DNA from: Glandiceps talaboti
Taxonomy: Eukaryota; Hemichordata; Enteropneusta; Spengelidae
Reading direction: 5' to 3'
DNA: 64,000 nucleotides
Assembly: GCF_964340395.1 (NCBI RefSeq)
Contig: NC_135552.1
Coordinates: 20,264,181-20,328,180 of the forward strand
The notes below the pieces were generated by a model. The model made no database searches. It saw only the letters and a list, made by a program, of their open reading frames with translations, and was not told the origin of the DNA. The translations under genes were made by a program, and so were the position numbers. Below, piece after piece: positions 13,182 through 26,300 of the stretch; the stretch's first letter is position 1, and each line of letters begins with the position of its first letter.

Positions 13182-13250
13182 ATGCAAAATGTAACATTTG
13201 CATAATTCATGCAAGGCTATTTTATGCAAATTATGATTTTTGCATAATTT
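13182..13250. promoter_or_regulatory. cluster of POU octamer motifs
   Basis: ATTTGCAT at 13196-13203 and ATGCAAAT at 13224-13231 are perfect octamers in opposite orientation. One-mismatch relatives (ATGCAAAA, TTTTGCAT) lie on either side. The density exceeds what AT-rich background alone suggests, but function is only inferred. Confidence 0.3.
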
Positions 13251-13540
13251 GTGTAATTATGCGAACACAAAATTGATCTTTTAAACCCATACAATGGGTT
13301 AGTATTTAGTTGATTTGAAATAATATGGTAGTACACAGTGCATTTACGTAAGAAGGCCACTGAATTTCACTTCAAAATTCTTCAGAAATTTGTAGATTTT
13401 GGCAGTTGAGTTAATTGGATTTAGAGGCTTGGCTAGCTACTATCGAGTTGTCATACCATCTACCAGAGTTGAAATTAAAAACATCAATGAATTTATACTT
13501 AAATGTGTTGTTGAAAAATCTTCCAAAACAGTATTCAGAA

Positions 13541-13670
13541 TAAAATGATTTGATCTTCAAAACAGCCCTTCATATGTACAGTACATGGTTGATTCCTAGA
13601 GAACATAAAATGATTTGATCTTCAAAACAGCCCTTTATATGTACAGTACATGATTGATTCCTAGAGAACA
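13541..13670. repeat. 65-bp tandem duplication
   Basis: Two adjacent copies (period 65) differing at two positions, beginning taaaatgatttgatcttc. The near identity implies a recent duplication. Confidence 0.92.
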
Positions 13671-14233
13671 TAAAAAACATTATAGTATACTTTGAAAATG
13701 TAAATGTACATCTAACAACTCACATAAAAAGATATTGTTCAGCCATGTATCACTAAGTTTACTACAATGTCATAGCTTTATCTTCCAGCAACATTTCTGA
13801 AAGAAATTATAAATTATGTAACATTTTGTAACTTGGGTAAAACTACAAGTAAAACTCAAAAGTATCCGATATATAGAAACCACAAACAAGTATTGAAACC
13901 CACACCAAGAAGCCGATACATGCTAGGATATGTGACACAACATGGTTATGACCTGATAGTTGTGACATTTTACATTCTATGTTTTACATAAATGAACTGT
14001 TTTACTTTGGAATCGCAATTCTGATTGGTCAAACTGTCACTAAATGCTGTTGGTCCGAGAAGTAAAAAGTAATCTGATTGGCTATTTCAAGCTATTATTT
14101 TTCAAAATGGCAGCTAGGTCGACTTTCAATGTGGATGCTGGAAGACTATGTTTCCAAAGCTTGGCTTCTTTTCATATTTCTTTTCTTCCTTATTGCTGGA
14201 CAAAAAAAAGGCACAGTCAAACCAGGACAACTT

Positions 14234-14397
14234 TTACACAAGGAAACCTATGAGTATGTGTGAAATAAGAATGAGAAGTCCACATGATAGTGTGATGGGT
14301 GCTGTTGACGCTGGTGAATAACTTGACTGTTGGTCTTTATTTGCCTCTTTGCTGCCTGCTTTGTCCTCTTCTTCTTGTTTAGTTGTCGGTTTATGAT
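14234..14397 (-). CDS. ephrin 2 exon 5 (stalk and GPI signal, stop)
   Basis: Acceptor ttctgtcttcag, entering in phase 1; stop TAA at 14236-14234. It encodes a charged stalk (KQEEEDKAGSKEANKDQQ), a Ser-rich possible attachment site and a hydrophobic C-terminus. Compared with ephrin 1 the stalk is more acidic. Confidence 0.85.
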
Positions 14398-17300
14398 CTG
14401 AAGACAGAAAACACACATAATATTAGTTAGTATTTCTACAAGTTTCTGTCAAATCTAAATACACTGGATGGTTGGGGAAAAGGTGCTAGCATATAGTAGG
14501 TTAATGTTAGGATTGTACCATGTTAGGATTTATGGAGGCATAACTATTCCGGTCTGTCTGTTGCTGGATCTGTGACTCGGCTATACTCATGTATTATCAA
14601 CAGATAATGAGGGTAGTAGTCCAGATACTAGAAGTCTAGTTTCCTATATACACACACATGTTAAGATCACTATTAACGATTAACTCCACCATATAGTCAA
14701 ATTGGTTACTCTAGCACAAGAATCTGTGCTTATACCCGACAGCGATAATTGAATGGTATTGGCGAGCTGATATAAATGTGACAATATTATCGCGTCCCCA
14801 TGTGATTTTGTCAAACATGGCTGTACCAATTTAAGATTAATAAGCAAAATAAAGTAACCAATTACAACTGCCTGTCAGTGTGTGATGGATTACTACTGAC
14901 AAGCACTGTTCAGCCTTTCCCCAGCAGGTGGTTTTGCTAGATTTTCGGTAAAAATTGTCAGTTTGACTATACGTGAAGATAGTGATCGCAGAGAATGTTG
15001 ACAAGTATAGAATCTAGACTAAGATACTAAATGTGGTATTGAATCAGAGAGATTTTGAGATTGATGCACGGATAGCACTACACTACAAATGTAGGAAGTC
15101 ACAGATCTAGCAATGGTGACAGGCTAGGGCAAAACAAACCCAACACAGAATGCAAGCACCACTGCAAATGTTAAAGGTTATAAAGTCAGTTGTTTTTAAC
15201 ACTTTTCACAAGCATTTCGATAAGTAATAGTAAAAATCTGATGATTTTTAAAAAATTTATGATGACACCTTAATGTGCAAGTGTGGATGATGATGATGAT
15301 GATGTGATAATAACAAGTGTTAGTGTCAATGTTCTAAGATGACCTGGGGTCAGTCCACATTTATCTTTCTTGCATCTTTCTGGTGTAAATATCTGGTGAC
15401 CGTGACTAGTACTAAAAGACATCTAGATATCCAGTGTGACCTCATACACAGAGACTATCAAAACCAAACCACTGTCTCCTTTCATGTAATAAATCAACAA
15501 ACTGTCACACAGACAAATGATAGAATCAAGATGGCGCAGGCTTTTTTTATTTCTTCTTTTGTTTACTTTTTTTTTGAAATCGTCAATGCCATCCATTCCC
15601 AGGGGGATACTTTACAGATAGTAAAACCACTGTTATACACTCTACCACAAGGAGCCGCTTCTAGGTTTTCACGTCATTAATTTCATTTTGGAGTATTCAC
15701 AACAAGAATAAAATGAAATTTTATTGAAAACATAAACTGTCTTCTAAATAACCATACATAGATTTCTTTATCTGAGAATTTATTTGTATCGGCCACGTCT
15801 CGCTTCATAATAAACATGAAATTTGTAGCAGCTAGTACTGTAGTTGAGTAAATTATCATCTATTTTTATTTTCTGACTTACACTAGCGCACATGAGATTT
15901 GAATGACTGATTGATTGATTGGTTTGATAAGACGGGATCACCTGATAGATAACACTACATGTATTTGTTGCTTATGTCAATTTCTCAGATATTATGCATC
16001 AATGAAGAACACATTACACTAGGTACTTCAAAGAACCACATTTGAGGTCAGAGGTCACACGCAATAACCATTTCATCAAATACTTCTTCATCATGATTCG
16101 CTGTTCTTGTATGAATGCGTTATTAAATCATCTTATTATGCTGGGTTATTTTGCATGCTTAAAATTGTATTAAAGTATTAAAATTATTGAAAAATGAAAA
16201 ACCACAACTTTAATATCAAATATGAAATCCGAATAAAACTTATTCATTTCACATGCAGGGATGATGTATGTAAATATAAAAACACAAGACACATACTACA
16301 AGGGGCGAGGTGCTTAGCATTTATAGAAGCAAAGGGAAGATAAAGGACAAAGGTCAAAGGTCAGAGTTCATTTCCATGGTAACGCACCTGTAGTAGTTGT
16401 TTTCAGTTCAGGGATCTTATTGGTTTCTTTGGTTGTTGGAGTAGTAAATGAAATGGCTAGAATAGGTAAAAGTGAAAACAACCGAAAGAAGTCATGTTAG
16501 AAAAATGAACAACTGTCACGCTTGATTGATGACAGCTTGAGGTCACAGGTCAAAAATTTACATATCAAAAATTTACATATCAAGTCATCATTTCTGATGA
16601 AGAGTGAGTACCCTAGAATGAATAATTTACTGACTTACATCAAATTCTCATGGGACTACTACAATTTTATAGGGCAATAAAAATACTTCTAATTCACCAG
16701 TTTGAGTTGGAGATACAGTATATACTATGATAGAACGTACTATAGCTTGAGATGGAATAATCTAGATTACGGGAACAAGTTGGACGATTCATTGAAATAA
16801 ATCTGTGTGGCCACAATTCTACTAATTATCACACTTTAAAAGTTTGAAAAATTTACTTTTTATATTTTTTGAAGAATTTACAGAGTATATATATAATACA
16901 ACTAGAATAGTTTGGAAAAGGCACAAAGTACGTTGAAAAAAGCTATAGTTGTATAATCAGTGAAGATGTGCATATAGTCAAAGAGCAATTTGTAGAGGGA
17001 GATACAGGTAGCAAGTTGGTCCGTCTAGATAGAAAGCTAGAATTTCTACGGCTTGAAAAAAAGGTTGCCAGTATAAAAGTCATCTATAGTATTTCATTAG
17101 TCTGTGTCATTATGGTTAAACTTCTGTAACTCAATAAAAACCATTCATATCAGTTTTTGACCACATTTTGAACTATCATAATTAGAGTAATGCACACACA
17201 AACAAACATGCATATATTGATCAATAACAGACTGGTTGGAGTAAAGAAATCACAACATCCATCAAGTCATGTGACATGATTTGCATGACAATAGCAATGC

Positions 17301-20300
17301 AGCAAGTACAATAGAAAATCTGTCTTTTCATGTTTTTAGTGTTTGCCAGATGATGTTTTTGGTGTTATATATTTTGCCATTGCTTTGTTGCAGCACATTA
17401 GCTGACACTCCATAGACAATTTTTTTTTTTTTTTTTTTAGTTATAGAAGCTGGCAACAATGCAGACACAGTCATAATTTTATAGTTGAATGACTTATTTG
17501 TGAGCGATGAGGCGAAAGATTATAAACGGCAGTGTATGAAGAGTGCATTTATCTATCTATCTATATATCTGCCAATGATTGCATACATGGAAATATACAT
17601 TAATCCTTCACCAAATGTGTTTTTATTTAAATGAAATGTATTTACCCGTTAATCCATACACCCAAATATATCATTAATTGTGAATATTATAAAGTAGAAT
17701 TGTTATGTAATATGGGCATGTAAATTTTATAAACACACAATACTGCCAGTGTTTGGTTGGGTGGTGTTATTAATAGCTGCTTTTTGTCATGAACCATGTT
17801 ATTACAATGAATAACAACACACAGACATGTCAACAGCATTCTTTGAATATGAGTGGAAACAAAACCACACGCACACACTTCTATAGTTCTACTACCAGCC
17901 ACACCACTTGCTTAAACATGCTAGAATTTTTTTTTTTGGTGTAAAATACCAGCTAAACTTACTTGATGGTGGTGAGGCAGTGCCACAGCAAACTTTTACT
18001 TTGAGTTTTGTATGATTTTTCACGCAGCTTCCCCCTGACAAATCTGACAAGCCCTCCTGTGTATTATCACCAACACCTAACATGGGATAAAGAAGAAAAG
18101 AAGAAAACTATATTACTAGCAACATCACTGCTACGTACACAGAACAGAACATAGGAAATGTCCAAATAAAATATACATGTAGTTCAACATAAATGTACCA
18201 TCACAATGAAATATTCAACAATCAAGTGTCGCAAACTTCCATGTCAAATTTCGTATATGATTTTTTTTTTTACAACAGTTTTGATCATAAACTGTAATGT
18301 TGTCATTGGCGTCATTGTTAACAATCATTATTTTGATAATCAAATATCAAATCATGTAATTTTCTATTTCCTGTTTACCTTGTCCATTTCATCCAGACTT
18401 ATCATGTTAATGTATTGTATTCTGTCAGTAATTATGGTCAAAGCTATTTGTTTCTACTTGATAACAGTTATGTTATATTTGCTTAAAACTTTCAGGCCCT
18501 GAAGGCACCATTACGGTGCACAAACAACATTATTCAAACTGTAATTACATCAATATACAATAGCAAATTACAGGACAAAAGGTCCTACATCAGTCTAGAG
18601 TGGCCCTGTCAGATACATATATACAACATGACCATTGCAACTTGTCTGATTCCAATATTATGAAAAAAAAGAAGGCTTTTACCTAGGAGGCTATCGAGCC
18701 ATTAAAAAATATCAAAATATCAAATAACACTGTTTAAATGTCAAGCCAGATTGCCAAAGTCTCTGAGCAATCAAAAGCAGAAAAAACAGACTTCAAGAAA
18801 TGTAATACTTACTTATAAAGTAATACTCATGTCCCCTTTGAAAGAGTAAGTCACCTGGTATGGGACTATAGTTTTGAATTAGTAGAACATAGGCTGTTTC
18901 TTGGTATGGTTCATCACAGTTCAGTAATGCCCGCGAACCAGGATAATCTACTCTGCATTCCTCATATCCTATTTTAGGTACGACGTGAATTTTATTATAT
19001 TGTGCTTTGTGTCCCTCTGTTTCATCTACACGTGGACATTTTATTGTCATTGCATCATCTAGATTCACTTCTACTTCAAAACCTCCTTGTGGGAATCTGA
19101 AAATAGAGATGAAAACACCAATATCAGTATGAGAAACCAGATCCTGAAATCTGTTATAGTATACTGCCCTCTATCATGGAGGATGTGCAATGATGTCTAA
19201 ACTGCTGGGTAGACGTACATCAGTTTGCCATCCCCACAATTCTTGTAAAATGCATTTAATGGTTTAGTCCCATGAGTATCTATATCAATACAAGGGCTAT
19301 TCCAAATCAAATCAGGGTATATAAGATGTAACTGAAACTGATTCCAGCAAATAGGCAATATTACTGCTTTACTACAAGTCAGATATATATAGATACATCA
19401 TAGACAGATATGCATGCATCGGCGGGAAAAAGTCTTTGATCAATATACATGAAGTGGTTAAGAGCCCTCGGAGCCAAAACATAAAACTGTTTAGACACAG
19501 AAACATTTCCTGTGAACAGTTGGTATAAAACTGTACAAGACATAGTGTATGACTCAGCTAATGAATAGCTCCAAGGTTAGACCATCATTTAATACATTAA
19601 TACACTTGCAATGGATAATATACATGACAGAATCATGCCAACAAATTGCAGGATCATTGCATAGCTGTTAAAATGTCATTAGACTTTCTTCGTTACTTAG
19701 ATTACACATTCAACATTGCTCTGTCAAATATAGCTACAAAAGTGTTTCAGCATATGTTAGATGATGCGTAATTGGGTGATGAGTAACTTCATTCCGAGAA
19801 ATAACCAATCAAATCATATGAAGCATTTCATCAAGATTATAAGTTTAGCTGAGTGAGTTTCATTAAACGGACATGATAAATGAATGTGTACAATTTCCAT
19901 ATACTTCTCATTTCACTTCTTTGACAAACTACAACATCTCAAGGTGTGGGATTCACACCACACTTTCACACTTGCCATAAACACACACACCTACTTGACC
20001 ATACTATCACAGTTGTCTATAAATATCTACGTCTTCTTTCTCGATAAATAAAGTATACTTTTTCGAGGAACGTATTGACCTCAAATTCTACATCTGCATT
20101 ACCAATACCACATTTCCATGGCGACACTATTTTCATTCAAATGGATTCGCCAAATATTGCTGCTAGGCATTAATTTGAATAACCATGTACTGGTTTATGA
20201 ATAATTTTAAAATTGACCGATACTGTACACACATTAACATTTTAAGGTTTACATTGCCTGTGGCTGTCTCTTTGTGCTTGCACTAACCAAAAGAAAATCA

Positions 20301-23300
20301 ATATTGTGTTCAATATAAAAACATTGTTGTCTGAATTAAAAGTCCACCGAATTTGATTGCATTCCAGTTTCACATTTCAACAAAATTAACCGCATCCAAA
20401 GGAAGCCTCGTCAGGTGTTTTTTATTTCAGAAAAACCCGGATCATTTATTTTGCGTTGACAAGTAGTCTCAGTAGGGTCGGCGATATCTATTACTTTACT
20501 TCCCACTGTATTCACAGGAGTGAAATATTCAAGTCTAATAACCATTGCTTCAAGTCAAGTCTGTCTTTACATGCAGAATGAAGAGATCTCAAGATTTGGT
20601 TTCCATGGTTACGGATAGGAAAAGTTACGAAATGAAATAGTGGCCTTTAAAAACTGTATCAAGAGTATAGTGATGGTAATGGATATTGGAGTGAGCTTGG
20701 ATGGTGGGGAGAACATTAGCCTAGGGCTGAAACAGACAGTGTTTGATATCACCGACAGTTGATGCCTTGCACACATCTACAAGAAGACTTGCACTGTTAT
20801 CACGTTACTAAATTTACGGGTGACTCTTTAATGATGTCACATACAACAAAAAAGAAGCTCTACTGAAATTGAAGGATGTTATTTTAATGAGTTTGAATAC
20901 ATACTTGTGACATGTCAATGCATCAAACTATTCGACTCAAGAATTTAAATCTAGCCAAAGAAAGAAAATATTGACATCATTTTTTTTAATATCCTTTATA
21001 ATTGGATGGTTTTTTTTATTCATAACTACTGTACTGTCATTAAATGGTTATATAAATACAGAATGCATTTAAAAAATTAAAATTAAAAGTCTCCATAATT
21101 TACATATTCATATAAAAATATATTATCTGCAAGCTGAAATTGCAGTCATTGTCATCAGAAGTTCATGAATATTATATAAGCAAAGAGATCAAAAACAAAT
21201 TAAAAATTGAATGTCTTTTCCATGATGGATATTTGGGGACAAAAATGAACATCAATGAGATAAAATTGCAATAAAAAACACAAATAGAACTGGATAATAT
21301 TTTATTACTTAGTAATTTATATTTTAATTTTTGTGTTGCTTCTGGTCTTGATACTATCAGACTTCATGCAAGTAACACCTTGATTAGACGGCAATAAATA
21401 TTAAATCCCAGAGTGTAAATAATGCATGATACTTGATAAGACATAGCTTCTGCATATACTCAGCTAGCCACTGAATCCATGCATGTAGCTTATCAGTGGA
21501 GAGCTACTACTACTCCTTAGAGATGTACTTTTAAGTGGAGTTATAAGAAAGGTGAATTCCATCATCCATATTTAGAAGTGTATAGGCTACTAGTACTCTC
21601 TCATACAACTGTACCTCCGCAGTGATTATGAAGTGAGAACTCACTCATACCTCTACTATACTAGGTTGAACTTACAATAACCTTTCCAAATAAAAAAAAA
21701 AAAAAAATCGAGACTCCACCAAAAGCAAGCTGATAGCTTTGTTGATACAACAAAGTACACAGCTATGTTCTGCTACTTTCTACTTTTGAAATTACTGCTT
21801 GCCTAGCTGTGTATTGAAGTCAATGAGAGTAGAAGATCAAACATCAACTTGGAGAGTAGTAGGAGATCAAACGTCAATTTGGAAAAGAGAAGAAGCAGTC
21901 TACTTTAACTCAATATTTTAAGGACTTAGTGAAAGCTTTTATACGTTAAAGTGGATAACTTGATTCTTTTGAAGAGTCTTTATCAGTCTGAATTCCTCCA
22001 ATGGACATTTTTTCTTTGAATCAAGAACTACAGAGGTACGAAATTGGAGAAGTCAGTTTTTTAGACACAAATTTTACAGGAAATGGATCACATCTGCCAT
22101 TTTATTTTCAATGAAAGTATGTAATATATCATGGTTATTTCTTCTCGAGGAAAACATACCAAGGGAACAAAATGTGCTTCAATTAAATTACAAGCTTGAC
22201 GAGTTAAATGTTTAGGGGCACTTCCTCTCGATGTCTTTTTATCAAATTAGAAGTCTGAAGAGGAAATGAATTCACAGACTAAGAATTGCTGAGCATAATT
22301 CAAGGTAAAAGCAGACTTTCATTGAATTATACTTGCATTAACTCAATACTACATACACAGAGTTTTATGAAGAAGCTGTTACTGCCATTCCAACCTACTG
22401 GATAATTTGAAATGTCAATTTACAGAAGTGATATAAATGATAAAACAAAATGTAATTGGACTTGGCTCACTGTAGACATACATATATAGATGTCCTCATT
22501 ATATATAAAAAATGAATTAAAATTTGAAAGTGTTGTTTCACGAATCAGTATGATAGCGTTATTCTAATTACATAGTCAGACGCCATGTTTTTTATTCATT
22601 TGATTAGCGACATGTATATACATACTAGAAGTAGTATATGCATGCTATACCAATATACCATACATACAGGTCAAATTAAAATATTAGAAATCACGTAGAG
22701 CTGAAGGGTGCATTTAAATCTTGTGTTCTTTCTTTCAGAAGCCGCCAGGATGAATGCACGGCCACACATCATGCGAACATCATCATATAATAGCTATATT
22801 GTACAGTATTCGTGCAAATGTCAGCACAAAATGACCGACCCTTTACACGATCAAAATTGGGAAATTTGACCAAGAGACATTCCTGACAACCTGAATATTA
22901 GAGAAACTATTTTCTTGAGTTGTCTTTCCTAGTTTTCAACAGCCATTATCTATTATCAAACAATTGATACGATAAAGTAATTTAAACATCAGCTCAGATG
23001 CTGATTGGTTATCAACCCATTATCTTTTGCGATTAACCAATCAAAACCTGTATTTCCCCTGAGTTATGCAAAGTGTGAACTATGCTATCAAAATGTAATA
23101 CTAGTACTGCAGAGAACAGTTTGTCAAACTTTGCTAAAAGTTTTTTTAGCATACAAGGTACTAGCAACTATGGAGGGGTTTGATAAATCGTACACAAAGC
23201 TTTGTTGACACTACCAGAAACTTAAGCAAAGAAACACAACCTTGGGCCACCTTAGTCTACACTTTTCTGTTACCATGTTTAAATTTTGAGCTCCTTTTCA

Positions 23301-26300
23301 CATATTTAAAACATTCCTGGTCCCATGACAACTTCACATTGTGTTCCACATAAAAACTTTCAGATGTCAATCAAATAACTATCAGAAAGGAAAAGTGTGC
23401 ATGCCATTGTTTTCGAAACCCTTCTCTTGTTTCTCCCAATAGGTTGTTGAGTTTGAGTTGTACATTTTGGCAGTACAGTTGGAATGACACCTGTATGTAA
23501 TTAAATACACTTTGTTAAAGTCAATAAAACCCACATGAGTTTCTTTGCAGTCCTCTGACAATAGTATGGTGAAATTGTGAAATCTATTGTGACATTTTAG
23601 ATTGTATGAAAAGACGCTCTCTTGGAGTCGCTGCCACAATTTACGCTGAAAGAGGTGATCACACACCAACTGATTAATTCTATAATGGCTGCCAACAAAC
23701 AACAGATATATTGTACTCATCTCAGCAAGTGGTATATTCACAGAATTGTGTCTGTCTTTTAGTCCATCTCTTGTTGACATTTCAAGTCTGTGGGATATTT
23801 TGTATCTTTTTATTTTCAGACCTGTCACTCCGATTCTGAGACATACTGTATTTCAAGTATACTTGACACTTTGACTTCTTGTATTTGACTAAAATTTGCA
23901 GTGTTTTTAGTAGAATGGGTGGTTTCTATTTGCCAACTTCAGTCAGTCCATGGTGATGAGAGTTTATCACTGTCTACTTTCAACTGAATTTTATAAGGGA
24001 ATGAAAATAAGAAATATTTAGGTTTAGGATTAGTTGGTCACTTTACAGACCCTCTTAGCACCTTGTGTAGTGTGTACAGTAGTTGATTGCCAACTGAGTG
24101 TCAGACTACACTGGAATGCAAGTCAACATTAATTAGAAAAGTACAAAATCTATAACACCAATCTTACATCCACTAGAAAGTTACCTTTCGTTAGTGTGTT
24201 TGTTAAAGGCGTAAGTTGATAAAATACTTGTATCACCAAGACTTTTTATATGAATCTACCTCAAAACTTTTGACCTGATTTCTCCATCCCTTTGTACCAG
24301 GGTCATTATTAAAAATATGAAATTGGAAAATACAGATTTTTAGGTTTTTTTAAAGCTTGATTCCTTGGAGTCTTAGACAAAAACACAAACTGTGATATTC
24401 TTTAAACTTAAACCAGATTTTTGATTTAGTCTCTCCATGTTCAAGTTTTAATCAAGCAGAAACAATCAGTTGTTGCTATCTTTTGCATTTAGGTGCATTG
24501 TAACTTAAAATACAAGGCGGCTACATGACATAGAATAACAAAAACTAACATAACCCAAGGAAACTGTTGATAACAGCGGGCTAAAACCTTTCTTTCAAAT
24601 CTACCCCAATGAATATGAATAGAGTAGTGTTTGCCGAGTCAACTTTGACAAGAATTGGACAATCAGTATTGCGTGGTTGGTAAGGAACTGATATTCAATT
24701 CTATGCTAGGTTGCCTATCAGATGTAAATACTCCAGAGGTCAGACCAACTAAAATCTACACTGCAGGGGAAAGAAAACCCAAGGACAAAATCCATCTTTA
24801 CATTTCTGCTCGGATTATGCTTCCTCAATTTAACCGTATTTCCAAAGTAACCTTTCATCTAGGAGCGGTCTTTACTGTGCTTCCGCCACTTTCCAAGACA
24901 GTGGACCAGCATCGGTTATTTCATGCTTGATTTACTGGTCAGAAATTGGAGTTAACATCACATGCTCAGTCTTCAATAACTTGCTACAAACATTAATAAG
25001 ATGCATGGAAGCGAATTCTTTGTACAGTACTTTGTCTATTCTGAGTATACTGGCACAATTGTTTGATAAGTCAGTTTAGTCATCCACCAAACTAATAACA
25101 AGTGACATCTAGTGTCCATGGTTTACTTGATGATTACCACGACAACAATTAAAGTTGTTGGAAATATCTCAAATCTTCCGTCAACCACATGACCATTTTG
25201 AAATGTATTGTTATCACACTGGAAGCTGTTTAGAATGAAATGTACTTAGTTTGCTTTGTCAGAGATATACACTAGATTTATTCGGGTGTGGATAATTTTG
25301 TTTCTGATGAACGTCTAGTGTCAGAATATTGAAATCGTGTACATGCAACTAGACGAGTCCAACTTCATTCATTGAATTTTAGAAACAGTTTACTTTTCTT
25401 TCATATTCCAAATAATCACAATTTCTGACAGAACAATTCGTTGCGTGACTACATAGCTTTCATTCTAGCCTATCCTGACACTGACTTCAATTAATGCATC
25501 CCCCTGTTTCTGCATCTTTCACCTCAGCCTGTCTGTTGCCATCGGCTTCTGCTAAGCATCCCTCGACCCTCTATCTTGCATCCTTCCCCCAAGCCTGTCT
25601 GTAGGCATTGGCTTCAGCTTATGCATCCCTCGACCCTATATCGACACACCTGTCACTTTAACCTGCATCTGCGCACCGTCTTTAGTTACACACCCTTCTG
25701 TCTGACTCTACCGTGTCTATGTATCTTTTCCTCTAGCCTGTCTGTAGGCAAGTAAGTCAAGAAGCCATCCATGGGCTTGATTTCTTTCTCCAGAGAGAGA
25801 GAGATCGATCAGATAAAATTAACCCGGATAGCTTCTAGACTCATAGGCAAAAGACTTTCAACTCTGCATCTGTATGTCTATGCATCCTCTAATCTCCCAT
25901 AGGAGAGCAAATAATCAGTTCAAGCTGATACCTAGATGCAAGCTCATCATACGGGCATAGTGGATGAAAATCCTATCTCTTGGGTATCTATTGGAATCCT
26001 GTTTAAAAGAAACCATTCAGCTGGCCAGCACAAACAAAACATACTATCACATTTTTATTACATTTTATTTGAGATTGAAACATTAAATGAAAGTAATACT
26101 CAATTTATTTCTTGAGGCCACTTACTTCTTTCTTGATGAAAGCCATTCGTCTTTCATCTTTGAAGCTTTATTTCAAAATATTTACGAAATGCAATAACTG
26201 CAGTTTGAGTGATCTTAGCCAGAAACTCATGTTAAAGGAGATGAACAGCTTCTTGAGACACTGCCAGGCTATAGACTTGGCTATCTGATGCAATATTTTC

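Larger units (their letters stand above)
8159..14233. other. gap between the two convergent ephrin genes
   Basis: No supported gene. It should include the 3' UTRs of both ephrins. It holds a CpG-rich repeat fragment (8926-8962), a short (GT)n at about 9867-9888, a foldback element (10690-11050), a C18 run (11891-11908), two small tandem duplications (12601-12658 and 13541-13670) and an octamer-motif cluster at about 13182-13250. Confidence 0.5.

Noticed and set aside
15339-15680. 113-codon plus-strand frame inside ephrin 2 intron 4
   Set aside because: No domain, no plausible partner exons, and antisense to the gene. Likely chance.
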